From assembly GCF_900167445.1 (NCBI RefSeq), contig NZ_FUZT01000022.1, positions 1 to 56,623 on the forward strand: a stretch of 56,623 bases of DNA, given 5' to 3'. Each line of letters starts with the position of its first letter. The first letter of the stretch is position 1. The stretch comes from Maledivibacter halophilus. Its GTDB lineage: Bacteria > Bacillota > Clostridia > Peptostreptococcales > Caminicellaceae. The notes beneath the pieces are model-generated. The model saw only the letters and a program-made list of their open reading frames with translations. It did not search any database and was not told where the DNA came from. A program made the position numbers and the translations under genes. This document shows, in pieces, positions 1 through 9,066 of this stretch.

Positions 1-332
1 CATACTGCATTCTAATTTTGCCTCTTGCTTTCGCTTGTAAGCAAAATCTACAGCTTCGAATACAGCACTTCCGAGGTTAAGTTACTCCGCCTGTTGTTAA
101 AACAACCATCAAAACATATGCAGTTTAGCTAATTTTAGGACGTTCCCACTTTTTGGAAGGTTATCCACTACACATGCCAACACTGGTTCACTAACATTTT
201 GTTCCAACAACCACCATCAGCTTCCTTCAGACCCTTTCGTCGCCGAAAGCGCCCTTGCCTACAGCTTGTCTTCCCATTAGCTAGGTGACAGGTTTTCTTT
301 CAAACCATCGGCTCGGCAACATGCCTCGCAAA
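1..332 (-). mobile_element. Candidate 5' part of a group II intron
   Basis: No protein reads through this stretch, and it is much richer in G+C than its surroundings. Read on the minus strand it has the look of structured RNA, with GGTCTGAAGGAAGC and several GNRA-like loops that I associate with domain I of bacterial group II introns. It begins immediately after the T-tract of the codY terminator, the preferred insertion site of class C group II introns. If so, the intron's reverse transcriptase gene lies beyond the left edge. The family call is from memory; another structured RNA is possible. Confidence 0.42.
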
Positions 333-360
333 CAAAAAAACAGCCTTTATTAGGCTGTTA
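333..360 (-). terminator. Intrinsic terminator of codY
   Basis: On the minus strand AACAGCC, a six-base loop and GGCTGTT form a hairpin followed by a run of seven T. It overlaps the codY stop codon, so it ends the codY transcript with almost no 3' untranslated region. Confidence 0.9.
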
Positions 361-1137
361 TTTCTTTAGATTCTTTAATTCATCTAATAATTTATTATTT
401 AGAATTTTTATATGTGTTCCCTTCATTCCTAAGGACCTAGATTCAATAACACCAGCGCTTTCAAATTTTCTTAAAGCGTTTACTATTACTGATCTAGTTA
501 TACCTACTCTATCTGCTATTTTGCTTGCAACCAGAAGACCTTCTAAGCCGTTTAACTCTTCAAATATATGTTCAACTGCTTCAAGCTCAGAGTAGGATAA
601 AGTTCCTATAGCCATTTGAACTATAGCTTTCTTTCTAGCTTCTTCCTCAATTTCCTCACTTTTTGATCTTAAAATTTCCATACCTACAACTGTTGCAGAG
701 TATTCAGCTAATACTAAATCCTCATCAGTGTAAGTATTGTCATGTCTTGCTAAAACCATAGTACCCAGTCTCTGTCCACTTCCATTGATGGGAACTATTG
801 TTACCAGTTTTTTGTAGCTTTCAATGTCATATTTAAATATCTTTAATAATTCGTCACCAGTAATATTATATTTCGTCTCTGTAATTTTCAAAAGTTCTTC
901 ATTATATTCCTGCGGGAATTTTTTCTCATTAGTTTCCTTATCAACAATAATTGGACAATCAGATGCATCTGCAAGACTTACACCCAACACCTTTCCTTTA
1001 CTACTTGCCACATAAACATTGGCATCTAAAATCTCACCTAAGGTCTGACATAATTCTGAGAAAGAAACAGGGGTTTTTCCTGACTGTTGAAGTATTTTGT
1101 TTAATCTCCTGGTTTTTTCTAAAAGTGTAGTTGACAT
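358..1137 (-). CDS. codY: GTP-sensing global regulator CodY
   Basis: CodY is the cytoplasmic repressor that senses branched-chain amino acids and GTP and controls stationary-phase genes in Firmicutes. The 259-residue length matches the family. The N-terminal half is the GAF-type ligand-binding domain (about residues 1-155). The C-terminal part is the winged helix-turn-helix, with ASKIADRVGITRSVIVNALR near residues 203-222 and the ending GMKGTHIKIL typical of CodY. The start has a good ribosome binding site (AGGAGGAAGATC). It is the last gene of the comM-dprA-topA-codY run, 212 bases after topA, and ends in its own terminator. Confidence 0.97.
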   Translation of the reverse strand: MSTTLLEKTRRLNKILQQSGKTPVSFSELCQTLGEILDANVYVASSKGKVLGVSLADASDCPIIVDKETNEKKFPQEYNEELLKITETKYNITGDELLKIFKYDIESYKKLVTIVPINGSGQRLGTMVLARHDNTYTDEDLVLAEYSATVVGMEILRSKSEEIEEEARKKAIVQMAIGTLSYSELEAVEHIFEELNGLEGLLVASKIADRVGITRSVIVNALRKFESAGVIESRSLGMKGTHIKILNNKLLDELKNLKK

Positions 1138-1349
1138 GATCTTCCTCCTTGTTTTATTAAATTTTGAATAACCAACTCTAAATCTATATCATTTTTATTT
1201 TTGGTTATTTTATATATTTAAATTGTATATTTGACATTAAATAGTACATATTTCTACTCATATCACGAATTAAATAGTCCCTTCATTTATTTGTTCCCAT
1301 TTTTTGTGGTTTTAAGCATATTTGTAAAAAAACAGTCAAATTATACAAT

Positions 1350-3416
1350 CTAATTCTCTTCCTCTTCTTTATACTTACATTCTTTGTTTGAACACTTTAT
1401 AATATTTTTATTTTTTTTATTTTGCACAACTAATATTGAGTCACACTGAGGACATTTTCTATTGATGGGTTTATTCCATGTCATAAAATTGCATTTTGGA
1501 TAATTGCCACATCCATAAAAAAATCTTCCCTTTTTAGTCTTTCTAATTACTATATCGCCATTACAGATGGGACACTTTAGCCCTGTTTTATTAATTATTG
1601 ATTTTGTAAAACTACATTCAGGATAGTTTGAGCAGGCCATAAATTTTCCAAATCTACCATGCTTTATCACCATATAGTTTCCACATTTTTCGCATTTTTC
1701 ATCGGTTTTTTCAGTTAAATCAATCTTTTCAATAGATTTTTCTGCTTTCTCAAGGGTCTTTTCAAAGGGTTTATAAAAATCGTCTATTACCTTAACCCAT
1801 GACATTTTTCCTTCCTCAATCTTATCAAGATCTGATTCCATATTAGCTGTAAAATCAACATCTACAATATTTGTAAAATGCTCTTCCATTATTCCATTAA
1901 TTAGAATCCCCAGTTCTGTAGGCTTAAGAGCTTTATTTTCTCTTTCTATATATCCTCTACTTAGAATGGTAGATATCGTTGGGGAATAAGTACTGGGCCT
2001 ACCTATTCCCTTATCTTCCATTTCCTTAACTAAAGCTGCTTCTGTATATCTAGCTGGCGGCTTAGTAAAATGTTGTTTAGGTATAATTTCCTCAGTATTT
2101 AGTTTTTCATCTATTTTTACTTCTGGTAGCTCTTTTTCAGTAATTTTAGCAAAGGAATAAACTTTAAGAAAACCATCAAATTCCTGTTTTATTCCTTTAG
2201 CCTTAAAATAATATTTACCATTTACAATGTCAACATTATATGAATTGAAGGTAGCGTCTGCCATTTGACTTGAAACAAGTCTTTGCCAAATCAATCTATA
2301 TAGATTGTATTGATCATTAGATAATGAATCTTTAATGGCCAATGGCGTTCTGAGTACGGAAGTTGGTCTAATAGCTTCATGGGCATCCTGAGCTTCCTTT
2401 TTATTTTTTGCTTTTCGCTTTTGCTTAGCTAAATATTTTTTAGTAAACTCATCTACTATATATTTTTCTGCTTCTACCTTTGCTTCATCTGAAATTCTTA
2501 TTGAATCAGTTCTTATATAAGTAATTAAACCAACAGTACCTTCTCCTTCAATATCTATGCCCTCATATAATTGTTGTGCCAATAACATGGTTTTCTTTGT
2601 AGAATATCCAAATTTGTTTGAAGCTTCCTGCTGTAAACTACTGGTCGTAAAAGGTAAATAAGGCTTTCTTCTTTTTAATTTCTTTTCTACATTAACAACT
2701 TTAAAAGTATTATCCTTAATATCATTGACAATATTGTTTACCTGCTCAGAATTTTCCAGATCTACTTTCTTCCCATCTATCCCATAAAAGCTTGCTTCAA
2801 GGTTTTGTGAATTATTTAATGTCTTAAGCAGTAGATCTATTGTCCAATACTCCTTTGGCTCAAAATCCAGAATTTCTTTCTCTCTGTCACAAATTATTTT
2901 TGTTGCCACAGATTGAACTCTGCCGGCACTTAGTCCTCTTCTAATCTTTTTCCATAATAGAGGACTAATACTATAACCTACAAGCCTATCAAGAATTCTT
3001 CTAGCTTGTTGTGCATCAACCAATTTTTTCTTAATAGGACGAGGTTTTTTTACTGCATTCTTTATGGCCTTAGAAGTAATCTCATTAAATTCTATTCTAC
3101 AGTTTTGATTTTCTTTTAAAGAAAGTATATTAGCCAAATGCCAGGATATAGCCTCTCCTTCTCTATCGGGGTCAGTTGCCAGTAATATATTATCAACCTT
3201 TTTAGCTTCACTTTTAAGCTCTTTAATTACCTTACCTTTTCCCCTAATAGTTATATAACGGGGTATATAGTTATTTTCAACATCAATTCCCAATTTGCTT
3301 TTAGGTAGGTCTCTAACATGACCTACGGAGGCTTTCACCTTATAATTCCTTCCAAGAAATTTCCCTATAGTTTTAGCTTTAGCTGGTGATTCTACTATTA
3401 CAAGAGTTTTTGCCAT
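1350..3416 (-). CDS. topA: DNA topoisomerase I
   Basis: Type IA topoisomerase that relaxes negative supercoils by single-strand passage. The 688 residues begin with the TOPRIM domain (LVIVESPAKAKTI at 5-17, DPDREGEA at 82-89). The catalytic tyrosine is Y300 in GLITYIRTDS. The C-terminal 115 residues carry three four-cysteine zinc modules (for example CEKCGNYMV and CPICNGDIV), normal for the clostridial enzyme. The start is preceded by CGGAGGTGC. Housekeeping gene, collinear with dprA and codY. Confidence 0.97.
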   Translation of the reverse strand: MAKTLVIVESPAKAKTIGKFLGRNYKVKASVGHVRDLPKSKLGIDVENNYIPRYITIRGKGKVIKELKSEAKKVDNILLATDPDREGEAISWHLANILSLKENQNCRIEFNEITSKAIKNAVKKPRPIKKKLVDAQQARRILDRLVGYSISPLLWKKIRRGLSAGRVQSVATKIICDREKEILDFEPKEYWTIDLLLKTLNNSQNLEASFYGIDGKKVDLENSEQVNNIVNDIKDNTFKVVNVEKKLKRRKPYLPFTTSSLQQEASNKFGYSTKKTMLLAQQLYEGIDIEGEGTVGLITYIRTDSIRISDEAKVEAEKYIVDEFTKKYLAKQKRKAKNKKEAQDAHEAIRPTSVLRTPLAIKDSLSNDQYNLYRLIWQRLVSSQMADATFNSYNVDIVNGKYYFKAKGIKQEFDGFLKVYSFAKITEKELPEVKIDEKLNTEEIIPKQHFTKPPARYTEAALVKEMEDKGIGRPSTYSPTISTILSRGYIERENKALKPTELGILINGIMEEHFTNIVDVDFTANMESDLDKIEEGKMSWVKVIDDFYKPFEKTLEKAEKSIEKIDLTEKTDEKCEKCGNYMVIKHGRFGKFMACSNYPECSFTKSIINKTGLKCPICNGDIVIRKTKKGRFFYGCGNYPKCNFMTWNKPINRKCPQCDSILVVQNKKNKNIIKCSNKECKYKEEEEN

Positions 3417-3683
3417 TATAGCACCTCCGAATTTACTTTGCGACGAATGATATTATATCAAAAAATTCTTAAAATTTCAAAACTTAAATTAAAAATTTCA
3501 TTTTTTATTATATTTCCCCTCACCTAACAATAATACAGTATAATCTAATCTTTTTAAACAGTTTTTTTGATTTCCCTCAAATAGTATAGTCTAAATTGCA
3601 AATAAAGTCTATATATTTATTATTATCAAATTATTAATTATGTATAAAAAAATAAAAACTGTAGTATAAGAATCAGTATTTCT

Positions 3684-4766
3684 CTATTTAAGTATAATGA
3701 TTCTACCTGGTAGCATTTCAACATAATCTTTTATTTCCAAAACTGTAATTATACCATTTACTGCCCCAGCATCTAAATGTAGAATTGATGATATTAAATC
3801 TATATGAATAGGCTGTTTCTTTTCAATAACTTTTAAAACTGATTTTTCAGACTGGCTAAGATCACTATATTTATTCTCTATATTACAAGTTTCCCTTTCA
3901 ATATTATACTCTTCTATAATATCTTCTATACAGGTTACAAGCTTTGCACCTTCTTTTAGTAATTTATTAGTACCTTTACTTACACTGCAATTAATATTTC
4001 CAGGAATTGCAAATACATCCTTCCCTTGTTCTAGTGCATAGTCAATTGTTATCAAAGTACCACTTTTAAGCCCTGCTTCAACCACTAAAACTCCCATACT
4101 TAAACCTGATATTATTCGATTCCTCCTTGGAAAATTTCCTGGTCTCGGTTGAGTTCCCAGTGGATACTCAGATATTACTGCACCACTTTCTATAATTCTT
4201 TTCATTAAATTAGCATTGCTTTTAGGATAACAAATATCAATTCCTGATCCCAAAACTGCTATTGTTCTTCCCCCTCCATCTAAAGCCCCTTTATGGGCAG
4301 CAGAATCAATTCCATATGCCATTCCACTAATTATAGTTATTCCATAGCTTGCCAATTCTCTTGCAAATTTATATGCTATATTTCTTCCATAAGAAGTACA
4401 TTTCCTTGAGCCTATTATAGCTATTGCCTTTTCGTCTTCCTTTTTTATATTTCCTTTCATATATAAAATCTGGGGATGAGCTTTGATATACTTTAGAACT
4501 ACTGGGTACAATTCCTCATTTTTTATTAAGCACTGTACTTTCATAGACAATAGTTTTTCTTTATAATTTCTAATATACTCTTCCTTTCGGGTTTTTATAA
4601 TACTATCTGCAACATTTCTTCTTAAGTTAGGAATTTTATAAATTTCACTTACTGGTGCATTCCATAAATTTTCAAGGGTTTTAAAATACTCTTTAAACTT
4701 TTCTATAGTCAGGTATCCTATACCATGAATTGAATTAAGCCAAATAAGATAATCTTTTTCATTCAT
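3684..4766 (-). CDS. dprA: DNA-processing protein DprA/Smf
   Basis: DprA binds incoming single-stranded DNA and loads RecA during natural transformation. From the chosen start the protein has about 360 residues: an N-terminal helix-hairpin-helix/SAM-like part, the Rossmann-like DprA core with IGSRKCTSYGR and SGMAYGIDSAAHKGAL, and a C-terminal winged-helix domain. I chose ATG at 4766 because AAGGAG lies just upstream; a longer in-frame start at 4796 lacks a site. The neighbouring comM, also a transformation gene, is broken. Confidence 0.95.
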   Translation of the reverse strand: MNEKDYLIWLNSIHGIGYLTIEKFKEYFKTLENLWNAPVSEIYKIPNLRRNVADSIIKTRKEEYIRNYKEKLLSMKVQCLIKNEELYPVVLKYIKAHPQILYMKGNIKKEDEKAIAIIGSRKCTSYGRNIAYKFARELASYGITIISGMAYGIDSAAHKGALDGGGRTIAVLGSGIDICYPKSNANLMKRIIESGAVISEYPLGTQPRPGNFPRRNRIISGLSMGVLVVEAGLKSGTLITIDYALEQGKDVFAIPGNINCSVSKGTNKLLKEGAKLVTCIEDIIEEYNIERETCNIENKYSDLSQSEKSVLKVIEKKQPIHIDLISSILHLDAGAVNGIITVLEIKDYVEMLPGRIIILK

Positions 4767-4856
4767 TTTTTTTCTCCTTAAGCTCAGATTATTCATAAAA
4801 AATTTAAAACTCTACTACGTCCTCTCAAACTTTCAATTAATAATCTGGAACAAATT

Positions 4857-5344
4857 TTATACATTCCAAAAGTTTTTATCTAAGCTCCTGTATTGAATAG
4901 CTTCAGATAAATGTCTAAGCTCAATATCTTCGCTATTATCAAGGTCTGCTATGGTTCTACTTAATTTGATTATTTTATTATATGAACGTGCACTTAATCT
5001 CAATTTTTTAAAAGCTTTTTCAAGAAGCTGGCTTTCACTTTTACCCAATTTACAATATTTCTTTGTAAGCTTTGGAGTTAATTGTGAATTGTATCTTGCA
5101 GTTTCATTTGCATACCTTCTAATTTGAACTTTTCTGGCTTTATCTACATTTCTTTTTATTTCTTCAGAGCTTCTATTAATAGTTTTTCCTGCCAATTCCT
5201 TATACTCTACAGGAAAGACCTCTATGTGCATGTCTATTCTATCCAGCAGCGGGCCGGATATTTTTGATAAATATTTTTTTACTTGATATGGTCTGCAGCT
5301 GCACTCATTCTTAGGATCATTGTAATAACCGCAAGGACATGGAT
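4857..5344 (-). pseudogene. comM: comM, 3' fragment (Mg-chelatase-like AAA+ ATPase)
   Basis: Roughly the last 160 residues of ComM/YifB, the hexameric helicase that promotes branch migration during transformation. The fragment opens at PCPCGYYNDPKNECSC, continues with ISGPLLDRIDMHIEV (the sensor/arginine-finger region) and ends with the Mg_chelatase_C domain (LRLSARSYNKIIKLSRTIADL). The Lon-like N-terminal domain and the Walker motifs are missing. Similarity stops at the junction near 5344, where the usual NPCPCG motif becomes HPCPCG and the upstream frame is unrelated. No other part of comM is in the window. This looks like the left end of an insertion; any residual translation would start at a TTG just upstream. 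Confidence 0.9.
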
Positions 5345-5791
5345 GTATTAGCAAAACACAAAATTTTTAAGATTGAATGCAAAATAAATAACTATGAAAA
5401 TCTACCAGAAGATACTCTTGGTCAACGTATTACTAAATTAAGGAAAAAAAATAGAATGACTAAAAAAGAATTTGCAATTAAAACCGGTTTAAGTCAAGCT
5501 ACTATATATAATGTAGAAACCGGTAAAACAATTCCTAATATGTCTACCATACGAAAATTATGTAAAAGTCTTAGTATTTCTCCTGCAAAATTATTTAAAA
5601 TTGATACTTTACCTGAAGAAACTCCAGATGAAATTATCAAAAAATATAGGCTTATGAATGGCCTATCTCAGGAAGACTTAGCAGAAAAATGTGATCTTAA
5701 TAAGTCAACAATCAAAGATTATGAAAACGGAAAAATCAAAGGAAATCCTGAAACCATTAAAAAAATATATAAAATTATTGGCTATGTATAA
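5339..5791 (+). CDS. Double helix-turn-helix (XRE) regulator at the comM junction
   Basis: The 150 residues hold two consecutive XRE/HTH_3 domains. The first is about 26-85 (LGQRITKLRKKNRMTKKEFA, then GLSQATIYNVETG). The second is about 97-150 (LMNGLSQEDLAEKCDLNKST). Such proteins bind DNA as repressors or as element regulators. The first ATG lies inside the comM remnant (GGACATGG), so the real start may be further in, before LPEDTLGQR; no clear ribosome binding site is visible at the first ATG. It points into the inserted DNA and converges on the next gene. Its place at the insertion point suggests it belongs to the element. Confidence 0.75.
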   Translation: MDVLAKHKIFKIECKINNYENLPEDTLGQRITKLRKKNRMTKKEFAIKTGLSQATIYNVETGKTIPNMSTIRKLCKSLSISPAKLFKIDTLPEETPDEIIKKYRLMNGLSQEDLAEKCDLNKSTIKDYENGKIKGNPETIKKIYKIIGYV

Positions 5792-5870
5792 TAATGAAGA
5801 AACTCGATTTATTTACCATTATTAGCTTTTTAGAATATTATATCATTGCTTTAATTGTTTATTATAAACA

Positions 5871-5889
5871 GCCAGGAATAACCCCTGGC
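5871..5889. terminator. Bidirectional terminator hairpin
   Basis: GCCAGG and CCTGGC flank a seven-base loop between convergent genes, so the hairpin serves both the XRE gene and the small gene on the other strand. Confidence 0.65.
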
Positions 5890-5890
5890 T

Positions 5891-6103
5891 TCAAATCTTA
5901 TTACCGCCCAATATAGTCACATAAAGTCCTCTTATTGATGATTTATCCTTTTGATCTATTCTTTCTATGACTACCCTTTTTTCTCCTTCTGAGAGCTTAT
6001 CTAAGGCGCTTGCCATGTCTTTGAGTTTTGAGGCCAGTAGGTAAAGTTCCGTTTTCTTCTTCACTACATTATTTACTTTATATTCTTCTTTTTCATAGGT
6101 CAT
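5891..6103 (-). CDS. Small charged helical protein, copy 1
   Basis: A 70-residue soluble protein, mostly predicted coiled helix, with the core YKVNNVVKKKTELYLLASKL. I recognise no domain. A paralogue sharing that core (one change, Y to S) is encoded at 19867-20067. The start is well supported by AGGAGGGTAAATT before the ATG. It follows the HNH-repeat gene closely on the same strand, and the same pairing recurs in degraded form near 20-22.5 kb, so the pair probably moved or was duplicated as a unit. Function unknown. Confidence 0.7.
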   Translation of the reverse strand: MTYEKEEYKVNNVVKKKTELYLLASKLKDMASALDKLSEGEKRVVIERIDQKDKSSIRGLYVTILGGNKI

Positions 6104-6139
6104 AATTTACCCTCCTGAATCTTAGTTTTTTTATTATCG

Positions 6140-6565
6140 TTATCTGCTACTTGAACTCAAAAACTCCTCATTATAACCTAATATATCAATTAGAAATTCT
6201 GTATAAGTACAATTAAATTTTTCATAGTAAAACCTAAAATACGGCATATCTAGCTTCTCGAATTCTCTTGCTTTTGGAAGTCTATCATGTTTCAATAAAA
6301 ATTTATCTATAACTTCTTTTGTCATTTCAAGCACAGTATTTATATCAGCTTTATAGAATTCTTTATACGGTTTAACTTGAATATTCTTAGGCTCAAAGCC
6401 AGCTCTCATAATAGCTATGTTCCATCCTATTCTATTGCATATAGATATTCCTACTTGCTTATTATACTTTTGAAATTGCTTTATAGTAGGGATTTCATTA
6501 TTTTCTTGTATGTAAGATTTTAGACATTTTATCAGATCCTCATCTGAAAATTTTGTTTTTCTCAT
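6140..6565 (-). CDS. HNH-repeat (homing-endonuclease-associated) DNA-binding protein
   Basis: About 141 residues with two repeats of the short helix-turn-helix unit seen beside homing endonucleases (HNH_repeat family, from memory). The first is DLIKCLKSYIQENNEIPTIK followed by GWNIAIMRAGFEP. The second is FLLKHDRLPKAREFEKLDMP. No HNH catalytic motif is present, so it is likely a DNA-binding protein and not a nuclease. Start at ATG 6565 (AGGTGA upstream); the in-frame TTG 18 bases earlier has none. A decayed copy of the second half is at 22205-22451. Confidence 0.65.
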   Translation of the reverse strand: MRKTKFSDEDLIKCLKSYIQENNEIPTIKQFQKYNKQVGISICNRIGWNIAIMRAGFEPKNIQVKPYKEFYKADINTVLEMTKEVIDKFLLKHDRLPKAREFEKLDMPYFRFYYEKFNCTYTEFLIDILGYNEEFLSSSSR

Positions 6566-6699
6566 TTTTTCACCTATATTCAAAATATTTACTTCTATCT
6601 ATTGATTCTACATTTTCCTTGATTATCCTTCAATGTTTTTTTATGGAATATATATTTTTTAAGAAAAAATTTATTTATGAAAAACGGTGGATTAGATGT

Positions 6700-6905
6700 G
6701 AAAGTTATGTATAAGAAAAAAAGAAGTCATTTGGCTTCCTTTCTGCGTTAATGTCTGTTTTAGTGTTGTAACCGTTCGTGTTTGCGACGCTTTTGAACTA
6801 AAGACTAAAAGAATACTCCTTTGATGGAGCTTTACTTCCAGTGAAAAGATATGGGTACTCATATCCATTATCTCCCTAGCACACCCCTTGCGCAAATATA
6901 TTGTT
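6700..6905 (-). ncRNA. Candidate small structured RNA
   Basis: A stretch richer in G+C than its flanks with no convincing protein. Read on the minus strand it folds into successive hairpins: GCGCA-AGGGG-TGTGC, GATATG-CATATC and TGGA-TCCA. It ends with GAAG-CTTC followed by seven T, an intrinsic terminator at about 6707-6735. It lies downstream of the membrane-protein gene and could be an independent sRNA or that gene's 3' region. I do not recognise the family. Confidence 0.35.
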
Positions 6906-6925
6906 ATACAGAGTTAGTGATTCTG

Positions 6926-7699
6926 CTAATCGTAAATGTTAAGTGGTCCAATATTAACGGGAATTAAGGTTACATCTTTTTTATCTATTTTAATAATAGA
7001 AATTTCACTATTCACTGTTTTATCCTCACTATTATAAGTAGTACAAATTAAATTTTCCCCATAAATCCTAAGTACGATTTTATCTGAAGAATTTATTTGC
7101 AAATACTCAGATTGATTTAGAGGAGCGAAATACCCTATGTAATGGCTCAAAAAAATTGCAAAAAATGTATAGATAATTATTAATTGTCCAAATTTTCCTA
7201 AATATTTTTCTAAATAAAAGCCAATATCCTTAATTTCAGAGTCTACTTTTTCTTGTTCTAATAATTTCTGTTTATAACCTTTTGTTTTTCTCTGGGTTAA
7301 CAATGGAAAACCAAAGTGAAATACTGTTATTATTAAAGGTAATATCAGAAAAAACTGTATATCTTCAAATGTAATAGACTTCCCAAAAACAAGTACGAAA
7401 ACAACTGTTGCTATGTGCAATGGAGCTATTTTAATGAACTCTCTGTAAATAACATTAGAATCATCTTTAAATAGTATAATAAACATGTTAACAATACCAA
7501 TTACAGGAAATATTATTGCCCACAATGCACTAGCAACCACAAAAAAAGTAGTTTTGTTAATATTTATAAGCTGTATAGGTATGTTGAAAGCTTTTGCATA
7601 TCCATATTCATATGCAAATATTACTAAATATCCAATAATAGGCATTATAGCAATAATCACTGCATCTGACAGATATTTTTTTATTATATTTTCTTTCAT
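6926..7699 (-). CDS. Multi-pass membrane protein with C-terminal extracytoplasmic tail
   Basis: A 257-residue protein with about five hydrophobic segments (approximately 12-30, 47-75, 90-106, 113-130 and 172-190), a charged loop between the fourth and fifth (QRKTKGYKQKLLEQEKVDSE), and a C-terminal soluble tail of about 65 residues rich in beta strand. I recognise no family. The start ATG follows AAAGGGGATAAC. It lies between the candidate small RNA and decayed sequence, on the same strand as the CRISPR genes but more than a kilobase away. Function unknown. Confidence 0.7.
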   Translation of the reverse strand: MKENIIKKYLSDAVIIAIMPIIGYLVIFAYEYGYAKAFNIPIQLININKTTFFVVASALWAIIFPVIGIVNMFIILFKDDSNVIYREFIKIAPLHIATVVFVLVFGKSITFEDIQFFLILPLIITVFHFGFPLLTQRKTKGYKQKLLEQEKVDSEIKDIGFYLEKYLGKFGQLIIIYTFFAIFLSHYIGYFAPLNQSEYLQINSSDKIVLRIYGENLICTTYNSEDKTVNSEISIIKIDKKDVTLIPVNIGPLNIYD

Positions 7700-7988
7700 G
7701 TTATCCCCTTTCTATAATAACTAATTTCGTATAACTTAGGGGTTACAGTCTTCTTTATGGCGCTAATACTTCTAAATAAGTATATTATACGACTAGTTGT
7801 GTTAGTAATACTCTCCTATATACAAAATATTCTTTACATATCATATTTGGGTAATATTTTACTTAATAATGTCATATATGTCAAACCGCATATACTAAAG
7901 ATAAAATTGAACTCTATTCTAATCTTCCACTAAACTATTCTTCTACTAAAAAATAAAGACCGGGTTACCTGGTCTACGTTAACTAAAG
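7700..7988. other. Intergenic, with a minus-strand terminator at 7955-7977
   Basis: No gene seen. On the minus strand GACC-AGGTAACCC-GGTC followed by TTTATTTTTT at about 7955-7977 is a good intrinsic terminator. It would end transcripts coming from the decayed region at 8.0-8.6 kb before they reach the membrane-protein gene's promoter. Confidence 0.6.
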
Positions 7989-8102
7989 TTTTAGTGCAAA
8001 ATAGAATGAGTAAAGCCTAAGCCTTACACTAATTGATTTCTATATTAGTTTGACAGCATACTAATATGTACAGTTCAACACATTGGTATTATATGGATAA
8101 TG
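7989..8102. repeat. Dispersed structured repeat, copy A
   Basis: About 110 bases that recur at 24995-25102 with roughly 80 percent identity by eye. Both begin TTTTAGTGCAAAATAGAA, share GCCTAAGCC, then CACTAATTGAT, a hairpin around ATTAGTTTGA-ACTAATAT, and end TTGGTATTATAT. TTAGTG and CACTAA can pair, followed by the second hairpin, so two stem-loops are conserved. It could be a miniature mobile element or a structured RNA/terminator module. Confidence 0.7.
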
Positions 8103-8273
8103 GGCAGTCCACAAAATGACCATTGTAGTCAGTTATAAACATATTTGAATTAGCTCTTTACCATGATAAAAGCAAAGATACTTTTCTGAAATTAACATGG
8201 TCTTATTTGAATTGTTGCTAATAATTGCTGTAAAAGAAATGCGTTTCTTATCGCTGTGTAACAATTAATATTA

Positions 8274-8597
8274 TTATTCTGCACGGCTACCTGGCCTTTT
8301 AGGCTGATTTAAAACCAGAATTATTTTAGATTCATAAACCATTTTAAACAACATTCCTTCAGCTATTTCTCCAGTCATTTTTTTCGGAGCTAAATTTTCT
8401 ACAAATAGAGCTTGGTTTCCAAAGCTTTCTTATGGATTCTCTCTTTCACCTTGCATTCCAACCAAAATCTGTCGTCTAAAATCCCCAAAACTTACTTGAA
8501 GTTTCATTAACTTTCTTGAATCTTTTACATTCTCAACTAATTTTATTATTTCTACTTATATATCAATTTTTGTCAAATCTTCATTGTTAAGCGGCAT
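8274..8597 (-). pseudogene. Decayed tRNA-binding (EMAP/CsaA-like) domain protein
   Basis: A single continuous frame of 108 codons reads as a stand-alone tRNA-binding OB-fold protein but contains two in-frame TAA codons, one near codon 14 and one near codon 57. Recognisable pieces are VKDSRKLMKLQVSFGDFRRQ, ILVGMQGEREN, then QALFVENLAPKKMTGEIAEG and the ending PKRPGSRAE. This matches small proteins related to CsaA, YgjH and the C-terminal domain of methionyl-tRNA synthetase. The frame is otherwise intact, so decay is recent. It lies just downstream of the CRISPR array. Confidence 0.8.
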
Positions 8598-9066
8598 ATT
8601 ATTCTACTCTAAATCTTAATTCATTGTTTTGGCTACATAAAAAAAATACTGAAGAAAATATAATTTTAATACAATATCTTTTTAAAACATCAAATATTCT
8701 AGTTACCACACAACTTTTATCAAAAATAAAAAAACGAAAAATCCCTTTTAGATTCTCCGTTCAAATTTTTTCTAAAATAATAAGACCTCTAACTTTAAAA
8801 ACCACTCTATACTGTGTATTGTAAGATAATTCACAATATAATCGAATACCAATCTATTTTAATTTCTTTGTTTACATAAATACTTAGCTGTTTAAAAATA
8901 AGCTCTTATCATAATTCCATACTTATTATTCTTCATCAACTTTTAAAAGCATAAACCATATTCCCTTCTAAATTTGCTGCTCAATACAATACTTAGTCAT
9001 TCTACATAAAATAAAGTTTTAATTTCAAGATTATCTCTATTCAAATTTAAGGAAACTAGATTTATT
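8598..9066. other. Gene-free AT-rich stretch
   Basis: About 470 bases beyond the leader-distal end of the CRISPR array. I see no convincing gene, RNA or further CRISPR repeat here; a 66-codon plus-strand frame inside it has no ribosome binding site and no family resemblance. Confidence 0.6.

Noticed and set aside
6692..6895. 67-codon minus-strand frame
   Set aside because: No family resemblance, no clear ribosome binding site, and its codons include the terminator hairpin; the region fits a structured RNA better.
8624..8824. 66-codon plus-strand frame next to the CRISPR array
   Set aside because: No ribosome binding site, highly AT-biased composition and no recognisable pattern; treated as chance.
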